Source of the DNA: Piscinibacter sp. HJYY11
Lineage (GTDB): Bacteria > Pseudomonadota > Gammaproteobacteria > Burkholderiales > Burkholderiaceae_C
DNA: 64,000 nt
Assembly (NCBI RefSeq): GCF_016735515.1
Contig: NZ_JAERQZ010000002.1
Coordinates: 372,001-436,000, forward strand
Reading direction: 5' to 3'
In this document: one piece after another, positions 19,864 to 29,838 of the stretch
How the letters are laid out: every line of letters starts with the position of its first letter
Numbering within the stretch: position 1 is the stretch's first letter
Translations under genes and position numbers: made by a program
The notes under the pieces: generated by a model
Told to the model about the DNA's origin: nothing
Database searches by the model: none
What the model saw: only the letters and a program-made list of their open reading frames with translations

Positions 19864-20565
19864 ATGAACAAGGTTTACGCGAGTGCCGCGGAGGCACTGA
19901 AAGGCGTCGTGAAGGACGGGCAACTGCTCGCCGTGGGCGGCTTCGGCCTGTGTGGCATTCCCGAGGCGCTGATCGCGGCCTTGCGCGACAGCGGGGTGAA
20001 GAACCTCACCGCCATTTCCAACAACGCCGGCGTCGATGGCTTCGGCCTCGGCCAGCTGCTCGAGACGCGCCAGATCAAGAAGATGATCTCGAGCTACGTC
20101 GGCGAGAACAAGGAGTTCGAGCGCCAGTACCTGGCCGGTGAACTCGAGCTCGAATTCACGCCGCAGGGCACGCTGGCCGAGAAGCTGCGCGCCGGTGGCG
20201 CCGGCATCCCGGCCTTCTTCACCCGCACCGGGGTGGGCACCATCGTCGCCGAAGGCAAGGAAACCCGCGAGTTCGACGGCCAGCTCTACGTGATGGAAAA
20301 GGCGCTCGTGCCCGACGTCGCGCTCGTCAAGGCGCACACCGCCGACAAGAGCGGCAACCTCGTGTTCCGCCGCACCGCGCGCAACTTCAACCCGGCGTGC
20401 GCGATGGCCGGCAAGATCACCATCGTCGAGGTGGAAAAGATCGTGGAGACCGGCGAGATCGACCCCGATGCCGTCCACCTGCCGGGCATCTACGTGCACC
20501 GCATCGTGCTGAACGCCACGCCCGAGAAGCGCATCGAAAAGCGCCTCACCCGTCCGGCCGCTTAA
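19864..20565 (+). CDS. scoA: 3-oxoacid CoA-transferase subunit A
   Basis: 233 residues from the ATG at 19864, with GGAGG 4 nt upstream; a GTG one codon earlier is also possible. It is the alpha subunit of succinyl-CoA:3-ketoacid CoA-transferase, which activates acetoacetate with succinyl-CoA. The CoA-binding glycine-rich segment is [13 protein letters not shown], with [14 protein letters not shown] and [23 protein letters not shown] further on. The substrate could also be another 3-oxoacid (AtoDA or PcaIJ relatives), but the sequence pattern fits the ScoA group. It is transcribed with scoB, 10 nt downstream. Confidence 0.93.
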   Translation: MNKVYASAAEALKGVVKDGQLLAVGGFGLCGIPEALIAALRDSGVKNLTAISNNAGVDGFGLGQLLETRQIKKMISSYVGENKEFERQYLAGELELEFTPQGTLAEKLRAGGAGIPAFFTRTGVGTIVAEGKETREFDGQLYVMEKALVPDVALVKAHTADKSGNLVFRRTARNFNPACAMAGKITIVEVEKIVETGEIDPDAVHLPGIYVHRIVLNATPEKRIEKRLTRPAA

Positions 20566-20575
20566 GGAGATCGAC

Positions 20576-21214
20576 ATGCCCTGGACCCAAGACGAAATGG
20601 CCGCGAAGGCCGCTTCCGAGCTGAAGGATGGCTTCTACGTCAACCTCGGCATCGGCATTCCCACGCTGGTGGCCAACCACGTGCCGGCCAACATCGAGGT
20701 GTGGCTGCAAAGTGAAAACGGCATGCTCGGCATCGGCCCCTTCCCGACCGAAGACGAGGTCGACGCCGACCTCATCAACGCCGGCAAGCAGACCGTGACG
20801 ACCATCCCCGGCACCAGCATCTTCGGCTCGCACGACAGCTTCGCGATGATTCGCGGCGGCAAGATCAACCTCGCCATCCTCGGCGCGATGCAGGTCAGCG
20901 AAAAGGGCGACCTCGCCAACTGGATGATCCCCGGCAAGATGGTCAAGGGCATGGGCGGCGCGATGGACCTGGTGGGGGGTGTGCCGCGCGTGCTGGTCGT
21001 GATGGAGCACGTGGCCAAGAAGAAGGATGGCACCACCGACCTCAAGATCCTGCCCAAGTGCACGCTGCCGCTGACGGGCGTGGGCGTGGTCAACCGCATC
21101 ATCACCGACCTCGCGGTGATGGACGTGACGCCGCAAGGCCTGAAGGTCGTGGAGATGGCCCCTGGCGTGACGCGCGAAGAGCTGCAGAGCAAGACCGGCG
21201 TGCCGCTGCATTGA
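20576..21214 (+). CDS. scoB: 3-oxoacid CoA-transferase subunit B
   Basis: A 212-residue beta subunit with AAGGAG upstream of the ATG. The catalytic Glu47 is in [12 protein letters not shown], preceded by the oxyanion-type segment [17 protein letters not shown]. Together with ScoA it forms the active transferase in ketone-body or poly-hydroxybutyrate-derived acetoacetate metabolism. An intrinsic terminator follows about 20 nt after the stop. Confidence 0.95.
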   Translation: MPWTQDEMAAKAASELKDGFYVNLGIGIPTLVANHVPANIEVWLQSENGMLGIGPFPTEDEVDADLINAGKQTVTTIPGTSIFGSHDSFAMIRGGKINLAILGAMQVSEKGDLANWMIPGKMVKGMGGAMDLVGGVPRVLVVMEHVAKKKDGTTDLKILPKCTLPLTGVGVVNRIITDLAVMDVTPQGLKVVEMAPGVTREELQSKTGVPLH

Positions 21215-21232
21215 GCGGCTTGCTGCCCGATG

Positions 21233-21259
21233 AAAAGGCCGCGCTCAGCGGCCTTTTTT
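21233..21259 (+). terminator. Intrinsic terminator of scoAB, overlapping the pyrD 3' end
   Basis: AAAA, then stem GGCCGC (21237-21242), loop GCTCA, stem GCGGCC (21248-21253), then six T. The A run on the left makes it partly bidirectional. The pyrD stop codon (minus strand, 21245-21247) lies inside the loop, so the last pyrD codons form one arm of the stem. Confidence 0.9.
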
Positions 21260-22285
21260 GATGGCGTTCGCGGCTTCGGGCACGAGGGCCGGGCCCTTGT
21301 AGATGAAGCCGGTGTAGAGCTGGACGAGGTCGGCTCCGGCGGCGATCTTCGCGCGAGCATCGTCGCCGCTCATCACGCCGCCCGCGCCGATGATCGGCAC
21401 CTCGCGGCCGAGTGCGGCGCGCAGGAGCGAGATCACGCGGTTGCTGGCCTCGAACACCGGCGCGCCCGAGAGGCCGCCGGTCTCTTCGCCATGGTGCAGG
21501 TGCTTCACCTTGTCGCGCGCGATGGTGGTGTTGGTGGCGATCACGCCGTCGATGCCGTTCTTGCGGATGGTGGCGGCGATCACCTGAACCTGCGCGTCGT
21601 CGAGGTCGGGTGCGATCTTCACGAACATCGGCACCTTGCGGCCGTGCTGCGCGGCGAGCTCCAGGCGGCGCTGTTGCAAGGCCGCCAGCAGCGCGTCGAG
21701 CGCTTCGTCGCTTTGCAGCTCGCGCAAGTTCTTCGTGTTGGGCGACGAGATGTTGACCGTCACGTAGTCGGCATGCGGGTACACGCCGTCGAGGCCGATC
21801 AGGTAGTCGTCGACCGCGCGCTCGATGGGCGTGGCAGCGTTCTTGCCGATGTTCAGGCCCAGCACGCCGCCTTGCTGGCGGAAGCGGCTGCGCTTCACGT
21901 TCTCGATGAAGACGCTCAAGCCTTCGTTGTTGAAGCCCAGGCGGTTGATGAGCGCGTTGGCTTCGGTCAGGCGGAACATGCGCGGCTTCGGGTTGCCTGC
22001 TTGCGCCTTCGGCGTGACCGTGCCCACCTCGACGCAGCCGAAGCCCATCGCGCCGAAAGCGTCGATGCAACGGCCGTTCTTGTCGAGCCCGGCCGCGAGG
22101 CCGATGCGGTTGGGAAAGCGGATGCCGGCGATCGTCACCGGGTCGTCGACCCGCGCCTGCGACACCGCACAGATCAGCGGCGTGTGCTGGATGCGCGCGA
22201 GGGCGCCGAGCGTGAGGTCGTGGGCCTGTTCGGGGTCGAGGCCAAAGAGAAAAGGGCGGGTGAGCGCGTAGGGAACGAGGGGCAT
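21245..22285 (-). CDS. pyrD: Dihydroorotate dehydrogenase (quinone), class 2
   Basis: 346 residues. Membrane-associated flavoenzyme that oxidises dihydroorotate to orotate with ubiquinone. The N-terminal amphipathic helix region ([19 protein letters not shown]) is characteristic of class 2. The FMN and substrate motifs are [18 protein letters not shown], with the catalytic Ser in [14 protein letters not shown], followed by [11 protein letters not shown] and [13 protein letters not shown]. Length and motifs are typical. It is divergent from rpiA. Confidence 0.97.
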   Translation of the reverse strand: MPLVPYALTRPFLFGLDPEQAHDLTLGALARIQHTPLICAVSQARVDDPVTIAGIRFPNRIGLAAGLDKNGRCIDAFGAMGFGCVEVGTVTPKAQAGNPKPRMFRLTEANALINRLGFNNEGLSVFIENVKRSRFRQQGGVLGLNIGKNAATPIERAVDDYLIGLDGVYPHADYVTVNISSPNTKNLRELQSDEALDALLAALQQRRLELAAQHGRKVPMFVKIAPDLDDAQVQVIAATIRKNGIDGVIATNTTIARDKVKHLHHGEETGGLSGAPVFEASNRVISLLRAALGREVPIIGAGGVMSGDDARAKIAAGADLVQLYTGFIYKGPALVPEAANAIKKGR

Positions 22286-22351
22286 GCCGGTACGACTGGC
22301 GAGCAGCGTCTTGGATAATCGGGCGATTGTCTTTCAAACACCCCACGCACC

Positions 22352-23011
22352 ATGACTCAGGATGAACTCAAGGCCCTCGTCGGGCAAGCGGCGCTCGACT
22401 ACGTGGTGCCGGGCAGCATCGTCGGCGTGGGCACCGGCTCGACCGTCAACTGCTTCATCGACGCGCTCGCCGGCATCAAGGACCGCATCGCGGGCGCCGT
22501 CTCCAGCAGCGAGAAGAGCAGCGAGCGGCTGCGGGCGCACGGCATCCGCGTGCTCGACAGCAACACCGTCGAGCGCCTGCCGGTCTACATCGACGGTGCC
22601 GACGAGATCGACCACCGCGGAAACATGGTGAAGGGGGGCGGTGCTGCGCTCACGCGCGAAAAGATCGTGGCCGACCTCGCCGAGCGATTCATTTGTATTG
22701 CCGATGAGTCGAAACTCGTCGATACGCTCGGCAAATTCCCGCTGCCGGTCGAGGTGATCCCGATGGCCGCGACGCAGATCGCCCGGCGTTTCAAGAAGCA
22801 CGGCGGCGACGCGGTGCTGCGGGCTGGCGTCGTGACCGACAACGGCTGCCACATCCTCGACGTGCGCGGCCTCTCGATCACCGACCCGGCCGGAATGGAA
22901 GCCGAGGTCAGTCAATGGCCCGGCGTGGTGACGGTTGGCATCTTCGCGCGCCACAAGGCCAGCGTGTGCCTGTTGGGCACGCCGCAGGGCGTGAAGACAC
23001 TCACTTTCTGA
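22352..23011 (+). CDS. rpiA: Ribose-5-phosphate isomerase A
   Basis: 219 residues. Interconverts ribose-5-phosphate and ribulose-5-phosphate in the pentose phosphate pathway. Signature segments are [52 protein letters not shown] and PVEVIPMAA. Length is normal for the family. A GATAAT element about 35 nt upstream of the ATG may be its -10. Confidence 0.97.
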   Translation: MTQDELKALVGQAALDYVVPGSIVGVGTGSTVNCFIDALAGIKDRIAGAVSSSEKSSERLRAHGIRVLDSNTVERLPVYIDGADEIDHRGNMVKGGGAALTREKIVADLAERFICIADESKLVDTLGKFPLPVEVIPMAATQIARRFKKHGGDAVLRAGVVTDNGCHILDVRGLSITDPAGMEAEVSQWPGVVTVGIFARHKASVCLLGTPQGVKTLTF

Positions 23012-23090
23012 GCGCTCTCTTCCAGCGGCCGCCGAAAAGCGCGTACCCTCGCGCGTATCGCACCAGGTGCACCCACAGGAAGGATGGCGC

Positions 23091-23267
23091 ATGGCAAAAC
23101 CCAACTACTCATTCGAAAAGCGCCAGCGCGAGCTGGCCAAGAAGAAAAAGAAGGAAGAGAAGCTGAAGGAAAAGGCCGACCGCAAGGCCGGCGTTGAGCC
23201 CGCTCCGAGTGAGCCGGAAGACGCGCCGCCGGCGCAGGACGTGGCGGCGCCGCCCAGCCAGGGCTGA
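23091..23267 (+). CDS. Hypothetical Lys-rich small protein (58 aa)
   Basis: ATG at 23091 (MAKPNYSFEKRQRELAKKK). The first ~38 residues are a highly basic, probably helical stretch (KKKKKEEKLKEKADRK); the tail is acidic and Pro/Ala-rich. Comparable short proteins beginning MAKPNYSFEKRQRE are common in betaproteobacteria, which supports it as a real gene. Nucleic-acid or ribosome association is plausible from charge alone, but no function is known. It sits between rpiA and the convergent mnmC, whose stop is 6 nt away. Confidence 0.75.
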   Translation: MAKPNYSFEKRQRELAKKKKKEEKLKEKADRKAGVEPAPSEPEDAPPAQDVAAPPSQG

Positions 23268-23273
23268 CACCCG

Positions 23274-25208
23274 TTATCCGACCCGCGGCCGGCGAGCGCT
23301 GCGGCTGATGAAGCGAGCGGGGGCGATGGCGTCCACGAGGCTGGCTTCGATCGGTGCAGGCGCACCGGCGATCCATGACGCCACCGTGCGCGCTCCGAGC
23401 GTGGACCACGTGATGCCACGCGAGCCCAATGCGGTGAAGACAAACAGGCCCGGCAGGCAATGCACGAAGCGCGGCTGGTCGAGCCGCCCCTGTTGATCGG
23501 CGGGCGCGGGCACGGCGCCCACCACCGGCAGGCGGTCTTGTGCCGCCGTTCGCCAGCCGACCCGGCCATGCACCGTTTCAATAGGCAAATCCCCAAGCTC
23601 AACCCCGGTCAGATCCCGCAGGACCGCGAGGTTGGCCGCGTGGTCGGCGGGGCGAACATCGGGCTCGCGGTCGCCGGGCTGGGACGTGGCGCCGAAGAGC
23701 GCCAGCCCGTTGACCTCTGGAAGCACATAGCCTGATCCGGCCAACGGCAGGCGAGGGAGCACGAGGTGCGGTACGAGATCGCGTTGGAAGTGGCTGATCT
23801 GGCCGCGCACGATGCCGATGGGCCAGTCGTGCGCGTCGAGCAGGCGCATCGCTTCGGCCGCATTGGCCAGCACCACGCTCTCGGCTTCGTCGAGCACACG
23901 GCCCTCTGCATCGAGCAATTGCCAGCTGTCGCCGTGCCGCTTGAGGCGTGAGACGGTCACGCCACCTTGGAACCGCGCCAGCGGTGAGGCTTGCGCCAGC
24001 CAGGCGCGGGCCGTTGCCGCGGGGTCGACCCAGCCGCCGCCCGGGTAGAACCATGCGGCCTGACGCAGCGTGACTCCGCTCAAGGCGCTGGCTTCGGCGG
24101 GCGACACGGCCTGGACATAGTCCGCCGGCAAGCCGAGTCGCGTGATGACGTCTTGCAGGGCTGCGGGCTGCGCCTCGTCCAGGCGCAGCAAGCCATTGAT
24201 GGCGCCGGCGACAGACGGGTCTTCCAGGACGCGGCGGATGGCCCTACGTGCCATCAGCGCCGCGGCACGGTTGAATCGGGCGTGGGTGCCGTCCTGGGCG
24301 TTCACGATGCCGTGGAAGAGGCCGGCCGGGTTGCCGGATGTCTCGCTCGCGGGCGTGTCGCGCCGGTCGTAGACGGTGCTGCTCCATCCTTCCTGGGCCA
24401 GTGCCAGGGCCGTGGCACTGCCGGCCAGGCCCGCGCCCACGATGAGCGCATGCTGAGGTGTGGCGTGTCTCGATGTTCGGGAAGGCGGCCTGCGCGGCAC
24501 GAATGAGGGCGCGTAGCGGGCGAGGGTGATGTCGCGCTTGCCGCCGGTGCCACGCGCTTCGCGCACATCGAAACCTGCCGAGCGCAAGCCCTCACGGACC
24601 GCGCTGGCCGAGGTCCAGGTGGCCAAGGTCGCACCCGGTGCGGCGAGGCGCGCGAGCGCCTTGGCGATGTGGGCGTCCCACATCTCCGCGTTGCGTGCCG
24701 GTGCGAAGCCGTCGAGGTAGAAGGCATCGACGTCGGCCACCAGTTCGGGCAGCCAGCTGCGCACGTCGCCGAGGGCAAGCAGCAGGCGCACGCGACCTGC
24801 CTCGAACTCGAGCGTGTGCAGGTTGTGCGTGAGAGAGGGCCAGGCATCGACCAGCGTGGCGGCCAGCGTTGGCGCAGGCGATTGTGCGTGGGCGCGCCGC
24901 ATGTCGTCGGCGGTGAGAGGGTGCTGCTCGACCGAGATGAACACCAGCCGCTCGCATCGGGCCGGGTCGTCGCGCCATGCCTGCCAGGTGGCGAGGAAGT
25001 TGTTGCCGAGGCCGAAGCCGGTTTCCAGCACGACGAAGCGCGAGCGGCCCTGCCAGCGCGCTGGCAGCTCATTGCCGCCGAGGAACACATAACGTGCCTG
25101 CACGAAGGCACCGGCGCGCGGGTGGTAGATGTCCTGGTAGTGCGCCGAGTACGGCACGCCGTCGTCGGTATAGGCCAGCGTGGCCGCGGTGATGGGCCGG
25201 GTGTTCAT
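23274..25208 (-). CDS. mnmC: tRNA mnm5s2U34 biosynthesis bifunctional protein MnmC
   Basis: 644 residues from the ATG at 25208 (MNTRPITAATLAYTDDG). The N-terminal MnmD methyltransferase half (about 1-235) contains FVVLETGFGLGNNFLATW and DAFYLDGFAPARNAEMW. The C-terminal MnmC1 FAD oxidoreductase half starts at about residue 250 with LIVGAGLAGSATALALAQEG and ends with LPGLFVFTALGSRGITWS. The protein completes the mnm5 modification of wobble uridine in several tRNAs. Its ATG overlaps the stop of the upstream DUF3445 gene (ATGA), so translation is likely coupled. Confidence 0.95.
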   Translation of the reverse strand: MNTRPITAATLAYTDDGVPYSAHYQDIYHPRAGAFVQARYVFLGGNELPARWQGRSRFVVLETGFGLGNNFLATWQAWRDDPARCERLVFISVEQHPLTADDMRRAHAQSPAPTLAATLVDAWPSLTHNLHTLEFEAGRVRLLLALGDVRSWLPELVADVDAFYLDGFAPARNAEMWDAHIAKALARLAAPGATLATWTSASAVREGLRSAGFDVREARGTGGKRDITLARYAPSFVPRRPPSRTSRHATPQHALIVGAGLAGSATALALAQEGWSSTVYDRRDTPASETSGNPAGLFHGIVNAQDGTHARFNRAAALMARRAIRRVLEDPSVAGAINGLLRLDEAQPAALQDVITRLGLPADYVQAVSPAEASALSGVTLRQAAWFYPGGGWVDPAATARAWLAQASPLARFQGGVTVSRLKRHGDSWQLLDAEGRVLDEAESVVLANAAEAMRLLDAHDWPIGIVRGQISHFQRDLVPHLVLPRLPLAGSGYVLPEVNGLALFGATSQPGDREPDVRPADHAANLAVLRDLTGVELGDLPIETVHGRVGWRTAAQDRLPVVGAVPAPADQQGRLDQPRFVHCLPGLFVFTALGSRGITWSTLGARTVASWIAGAPAPIEASLVDAIAPARFISRSARRPRVG

Positions 25209-26143
25209 CCGGCGGCGCGGGCCTGCAGCCACTCGAGCAGGCGGCCGCGGGCATCGGTGAGGCTGCGGTAGGCCAGCACCGCGTCGCTCATGCTTGCGAG
25301 CGCATCGTGCAACTGCTGCGCCTGGGCGGCGCTGGCCAGCGCTTGGGTGAGCGGCGTGAGGGTCACATGGATGGTGAACACCGCCTGCTGCAGTCCAGGC
25401 AGGGGAATGAAGGTCTGGTGCTCGGTGCGGAAGAAGGCGCGCTCGGCCAGTGTCCGGGCGTCGGCGGTCGCGGGCCAGGGGGCCGGGTCCAATCGCGCCG
25501 GGTGGGCATGCAGGCGCGGGTGCCGGGTGATGCTCCACACGTCACGGGACCAGCGCTCGTCACCGGTCACCAGCCGCGCCAGGTGATCGCTGGCCGTCAC
25601 CAGCCGCTGGTTGTCGGCCACCGGGGCATGGACCTCGGCGAAGTGGCGCCCGACCTTCTCTTCCGGCGCCCAGCCGGATGGAAGGCACACCGCCAGCCAG
25701 GGGATGTGGGCGGTGCGGCCATCGATGACGGCGAAGTCTTCGGCAAACGCCAGGCTCAGCAGTGCGGGCAGCCGCCAAGGCGGAGGCAGCGCATGCAGGC
25801 ACGGGCCGATGTCGGCTTGTGCGTTGGCGTGTGGCTCGAACTGGCCTTCACGCACCGACCAGCCCAGCCACCTGGCATGACCGTGGCCGGCACCGAGGGA
25901 GGACCAAGCCTCTGGATGCTCGGCGGCGGCATGCTCGCTGAGGGCCTGCAGCGCGGGAGATGGATCGAAACCTGGCGCGCAGAGCAAAGCCTGGCCGGCG
26001 TAGGCGCCGAGCACCGCGAGTTTTTCGCGCAGCGCCCGGTGACCCGGCGCATTGGGGGTCAGCTGTGTCGCACCGGGGGGCAGCCGGCGCAGGCCGGGCT
26101 GCATGCGGAACGGGGCGCTGACGCTCGCGAAGTCGAATGCCAT
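25205..26143 (-). CDS. DUF3445 / heme-dependent oxidative N-demethylase-like protein
   Basis: 312 residues from the ATG at 26143 (MAFDFASVSAPFRMQPGLRR). It matches the DUF3445 (PF11927) family, whose characterised relatives are alpha subunits of heme-dependent oxidative N-demethylases. Features include FRMQPGLRRLPPG, LAFAEDFAVID, WLAVCLPSGWAPEEKVGRHFAEVHAPV, WSITRHPRLHAHP and FRTEHQTFIPLP, with several His residues that could serve the heme or active site. No partner subunits are adjacent. A terminator-like hairpin separates it from efp, and it is coupled to mnmC by a 4-nt overlap. The substrate is unknown. Confidence 0.8.
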   Translation of the reverse strand: MAFDFASVSAPFRMQPGLRRLPPGATQLTPNAPGHRALREKLAVLGAYAGQALLCAPGFDPSPALQALSEHAAAEHPEAWSSLGAGHGHARWLGWSVREGQFEPHANAQADIGPCLHALPPPWRLPALLSLAFAEDFAVIDGRTAHIPWLAVCLPSGWAPEEKVGRHFAEVHAPVADNQRLVTASDHLARLVTGDERWSRDVWSITRHPRLHAHPARLDPAPWPATADARTLAERAFFRTEHQTFIPLPGLQQAVFTIHVTLTPLTQALASAAQAQQLHDALASMSDAVLAYRSLTDARGRLLEWLQARAAG

Positions 26144-26159
26144 CCGCAAATGATGCCCA

Positions 26160-26188
26160 CAAAAGAGAAGGGCCCGCAAAGCGGGCCC
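26160..26188 (-). terminator. Intrinsic terminator of earP-efp
   Basis: On the minus strand: stem GGGCCCGC, loop TTT, stem GCGGGCCC (26188-26170), then tail TTCTCTTTTG (26169-26160). It lies 25 nt beyond the efp stop and just before the DUF3445 start. Confidence 0.85.
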
Positions 26189-26212
26189 GCCTTCGTCTCT
26201 GGCCGAGAGGCC

Positions 26213-26767
26213 TCAGACGCGCTTGCGGTACTCGTGCGTACGGGTGTCGATTTCGATCTTGTCGCCGGTTTCCACAAAGAGCGGCACCGCGATCTCGAAG
26301 CCCGTGGCCAGCTTGGCCGGCTTCATCACCTTGCCCGAGGTGTCGCCCTTGACGGCCGGCTCGGTGTAGGTCACTTCGCGCACCAGGCTGGTCGGCAGTT
26401 CGACCGAGATGGCCTTGCCTTCATAGAACACCACTTCGACCGGCATCTGCTCTTCCAGGTACTGGATCGCGTCGCCCATGTTCTCGGCCTCGACCTCGAA
26501 CTGGTTGTACTCGGCATCCATGAAGGCGTACATCGGGTCGGCGAAGTAGGAGTAGGTGCACTCCTTCTTCTCGAGAATGATTTGGTCCATCTTGTCGTCG
26601 GCCTTGAAGACGACTTCGGTGCCCGAGTTGTTGAGCAGGCTCTTGAGCTTCATGCGCACGGTGGCGGCATTGCGGCCACCGCGGCTGTATTCGGTCTTGA
26701 GGACGACCATCGGGTCCTTGCCGTGCATGATGACGTTGCCGGCGCGAATTTCTTGAGCGATCTTCAT
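26213..26767 (-). CDS. efp: Translation elongation factor P
   Basis: 184 residues with three OB-like domains. It binds ribosomes stalled at polyproline and promotes peptide bond formation. The modified tip residue is Arg32 in [10 protein letters not shown], the Arg-type EF-P that is rhamnosylated rather than lysylated, and the modifying enzyme gene earP lies immediately upstream on the same strand. The start at 26767 gives [16 protein letters not shown]. No strong Shine-Dalgarno is seen. Confidence 0.97.
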   Translation of the reverse strand: MKIAQEIRAGNVIMHGKDPMVVLKTEYSRGGRNAATVRMKLKSLLNNSGTEVVFKADDKMDQIILEKKECTYSYFADPMYAFMDAEYNQFEVEAENMGDAIQYLEEQMPVEVVFYEGKAISVELPTSLVREVTYTEPAVKGDTSGKVMKPAKLATGFEIAVPLFVETGDKIEIDTRTHEYRKRV

Positions 26768-26855
26768 AGCGATTCCCGTGGGGGTTTCCGTGTGCGTAGC
26801 AGGGGGTGCGCGCGCCGAACGGAACGACCTGTCAGGACGCGCAAAACGGCGGATT

Positions 26856-27878
26856 TTAGCCTGCTTCCGTGGCGAAACCCACCAGCTGCGTGGTCAAGTC
26901 CGGCTGCGCCAGCAACTGTTCACGCCAGTACCGACATGGGGTCGTCCAGTCTGCGGACGAGGGCTCCGGGGTTTGCAAGGGCCAGGGGCCGAGGCCGTTC
27001 CATGCGTGCCAGAGCGCGCGCAATCCGGGCACGTGCGGGAACCTGTCGAGAAAGGCATCGAGCTTTGCGGCATGGGCACCATCTGCCTGCGGGTAGATGT
27101 GCCACACGAAGGGCTTTCCGGCCCACTGGGCGCGCACGAAGGAGTCTTCGCCGCGCACGAAGTTGAGGTCGCAGCTCCAGAGGAGCCGGTCGTAGTCGGG
27201 CTGGCGGAGGTAGGGCAGGGTCTGACACCGCACCTGAGCGGGAAGGCGCGACGGCGCAGTACGGCCGGCCGCGAGCAGCAGCAGGGTGGGCGCCTTCCCG
27301 AGGGAGGCGAGCAGTGATTCGAAGGCGGGGTTCTCGTATGAGAACAGGCTCACCAGGCGCTCACCCTCGTGGGGCGTGATGCCGTGCGCCGCCAACCAGG
27401 CCTCGCGGTTGAAATGGGCGTGCGCGGCTATCAGATCGGGCTCACGCAGCAAGCCACCGGTGGCCGGAGTGAAGCCGGGGTAGAAGAACCATTTGGTCAA
27501 GCCTTTGCCGGGCCCTTGCCACTGCGGCGAAGGCAGTCGGTGGCTGCGCTCGACGTAGGACTCGGCGCTGAGATATTCGAGGTTGATCCAGCGTGGCGGC
27601 CGCGTCGCTGCGGCCATGCGTGCAACGAAAGCGTCGGGCACGGTGCAGCCGAAGGCTTCGATGACGACATCGCCAGGCTGCGCCTCCTCGAGGCTGGCCT
27701 GCCAGGGCAGCACCGTGACGCCCGTCGCGCCTTCGGGCGCCATCCAGGCGAATGCGGCGGGGTCGTCGATCCACAGGCGCACCGCGTGGCCACGCGACGC
27801 GAGGTCGGCCGACAGGCGCCAGCACACGCCGATGTCGCCGTAGTTGTCGATCACCTGACAGAACACATCCCACTGCAT
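26856..27878 (-). CDS. earP: EF-P arginine rhamnosyltransferase EarP
   Basis: 340 residues from the ATG at 27878 ([22 protein letters not shown]). It transfers rhamnose from dTDP-rhamnose to Arg32 of EF-P. The family hallmark [12 protein letters not shown] contains the conserved Asp pair (D11, D15), and the C-terminal half includes [35 protein letters not shown] hexamer lies only 6 nt before the ATG, so the message may be leaderless. It is followed by efp on the same strand, forming an earP-efp operon, and is divergent from uvrC. Confidence 0.95.
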   Translation of the reverse strand: MQWDVFCQVIDNYGDIGVCWRLSADLASRGHAVRLWIDDPAAFAWMAPEGATGVTVLPWQASLEEAQPGDVVIEAFGCTVPDAFVARMAAATRPPRWINLEYLSAESYVERSHRLPSPQWQGPGKGLTKWFFYPGFTPATGGLLREPDLIAAHAHFNREAWLAAHGITPHEGERLVSLFSYENPAFESLLASLGKAPTLLLLAAGRTAPSRLPAQVRCQTLPYLRQPDYDRLLWSCDLNFVRGEDSFVRAQWAGKPFVWHIYPQADGAHAAKLDAFLDRFPHVPGLRALWHAWNGLGPWPLQTPEPSSADWTTPCRYWREQLLAQPDLTTQLVGFATEAG

Positions 27879-27912
27879 CGGCCGATTATCGAGGCGGCAC
27901 AATCGTCGTCTG

Positions 27913-29838
27913 ATGAGCGAGACAGAGTTCCCCGATCAACCCGAGCAGGGTCCTGCGCAAGACGCAGTGCGCGAGCGGCTGCTGGCCGAGGTGGCCGCCT
28001 TGCCCGGCCTGCCTGGTGTCTACCGCTACTACGACGCGAGCGAAGCAGTGCTGTATGTAGGCAAGGCGCGCGACCTGAAGAAGCGCGTCTCGAGCTACTT
28101 CCAGAAGAACCACGGCGGCACGCGCATCGGCCACATGGTCAGCAAGATCGCGCGCATGGAGACGACGGTCGTGCGCTCGGAGGCCGAGGCGCTGCTGCTC
28201 GAGAACAACCTCATCAAGTCGCTCGACCCGCGCTACAACATCCTCTTCCGCGACGACAAGAGCTACCCGTACCTCAAGATCGTGTCGCACAAATTTCCGC
28301 GCATGGCGTACTACCGGGGTTCGGTCGATCGCAAGCACCGCTATTTCGGTCCGTACCCGAGCGCGTGGGCGGTGAAGGAATCGATCCAGCTGCTGCAGAA
28401 GGTGTTCCGCCTGCGCACCTGCGAAGACACGGTCTTCAACAACCGCACACGGCCCTGCCTGCTGTACCAGATCAAGCGCTGCTCCGGCCCCTGCGTGAAC
28501 TACATCGGCCCCGAGGATTACGCGCGCGACGTGGCGAATGCCGAGCGCTTCCTGCTTGGCGAGCAGCAGGAGGTGATGGACGCGCTGCAATCGCAGATGA
28601 TGGCTCACTCGGAAGCGCTGGCCTTCGAGAAGGCGGCCGAGATCCGCGACCAGATCGGCGCCTTGTCCAAGGTGCTGCACCAGCAGTCGGTGGAAGACAA
28701 CACCGGCGCGACGACGAAGGATGCCGACATCCTGGCCGTGAAGGTGCAGGGCGGTCGCGCCTGCGTGAACCTCGCGATGGTGCGAGGCGGACGCCACCTG
28801 GGCGACCGCCCGTATTTCCCGACGCATGTCGACGACGCGACCGAGATGGAACTGGAGGACGGCGAGGCGCGCAGCTCGCCCGAAGTGCAGGTGCTGGAAG
28901 CCTTCATCGCACAGCACTATCTCGAAAGCAGCGTGCCGCCCCTGCTCGTGCTGAGCCATGCGGTCGACAAGGCGCTGATCGAGGCCCTGTCGGTGCACAG
29001 CGGCACAAAGGTCACCGCCCAGCATCAGCCGCGCGAGCAGCGCCGGGCCTGGCTCGACATGTGCATCCAGGGCGCCGAAATCAAGCTGGCGCGGCTGCTG
29101 TCGGAAGAAGGCTCCCAGCAGGCCCGCACACGGGCGCTGGTGGAGGCGCTGGACCTTGCACCCGACAACCTCGACACCTTCCGAATCGAGTGTTTCGACA
29201 TCAGCCACACCGCGGGCGAGTCGACGCAGGCGTCATGCGTGGTGTTCGAAGGCCACAAGATGCAGAGCTCGCAATACCGCCGCTACAACATCGAAGGCAT
29301 CACCGGCGGTGACGACTACGCCGCGATGCGGCAGGTGCTCACGCGGCGCTACAGCAAGCTGGCGGCAGCGGCGCAGGCAGGTGAAGGGCGGCTGCCTGAC
29401 CTGGTGCTGGTCGACGGCGGGCGTGGGCAGGTCAGCATGGCGCGCGAGGTCTTCGAGGAGCTGGGGCTGGACATCTCGCTCATCGTCGGCGTGGAGAAGG
29501 GCGAGGGCCGCAAGGTCGGCCTCGAAGAGCTGGTCTTCGCCGACGGCCGCAGCAAGGTCTACCTCGGGGCCGATTCCGCGGCCCTGATGCTCGTGGCGCA
29601 GATCCGCGACGAAGCCCACCGGTTCGCCATCACCGGCATGCGTGCAAAGCGTGCCAGTGTGCGCACCGGAGCCAGTGTTCTCGAGGAAATCCCGGGCGTC
29701 GGCCCGAAGAAACGTGCGAAACTTTTGCAGCGCTTCGGGGGGGCTCGTGGCGTTGGCCACGCCAGTGTCGAAGACCTCGCCAGCGTGGATGGGATCTCCA
29801 AAGAACTCGCAGAGGAAATCTATCGTGCGTTGCATTGA
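27913..29838 (+). CDS. uvrC: Excinuclease ABC subunit C
   Basis: A 641-residue nucleotide excision repair nuclease that makes the 3' and 5' incisions with UvrB. The N-terminal GIY-YIG domain ([23 protein letters not shown]) is followed by a Cys-containing segment ([10 protein letters not shown]), a UVR motif ([17 protein letters not shown]), an RNase H-like nuclease domain ([31 protein letters not shown]) and C-terminal helix-hairpin-helix motifs ([18 protein letters not shown]). A CACAAT hexamer lies 9 nt before the ATG. Length is normal. Its last 14 nt overlap the next gene. Confidence 0.97.
   Translation: MSETEFPDQPEQGPAQDAVRERLLAEVAALPGLPGVYRYYDASEAVLYVGKARDLKKRVSSYFQKNHGGTRIGHMVSKIARMETTVVRSEAEALLLENNLIKSLDPRYNILFRDDKSYPYLKIVSHKFPRMAYYRGSVDRKHRYFGPYPSAWAVKESIQLLQKVFRLRTCEDTVFNNRTRPCLLYQIKRCSGPCVNYIGPEDYARDVANAERFLLGEQQEVMDALQSQMMAHSEALAFEKAAEIRDQIGALSKVLHQQSVEDNTGATTKDADILAVKVQGGRACVNLAMVRGGRHLGDRPYFPTHVDDATEMELEDGEARSSPEVQVLEAFIAQHYLESSVPPLLVLSHAVDKALIEALSVHSGTKVTAQHQPREQRRAWLDMCIQGAEIKLARLLSEEGSQQARTRALVEALDLAPDNLDTFRIECFDISHTAGESTQASCVVFEGHKMQSSQYRRYNIEGITGGDDYAAMRQVLTRRYSKLAAAAQAGEGRLPDLVLVDGGRGQVSMAREVFEELGLDISLIVGVEKGEGRKVGLEELVFADGRSKVYLGADSAALMLVAQIRDEAHRFAITGMRAKRASVRTGASVLEEIPGVGPKKRAKLLQRFGGARGVGHASVEDLASVDGISKELAEEIYRALH

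Noticed and set aside
19714..20577. Long N-terminal extension of the PAS-LuxR protein
   Set aside because: It would be antisense to scoA and span the TACGTA promoter array; the PAS domain begins right after the ATG at 19713.
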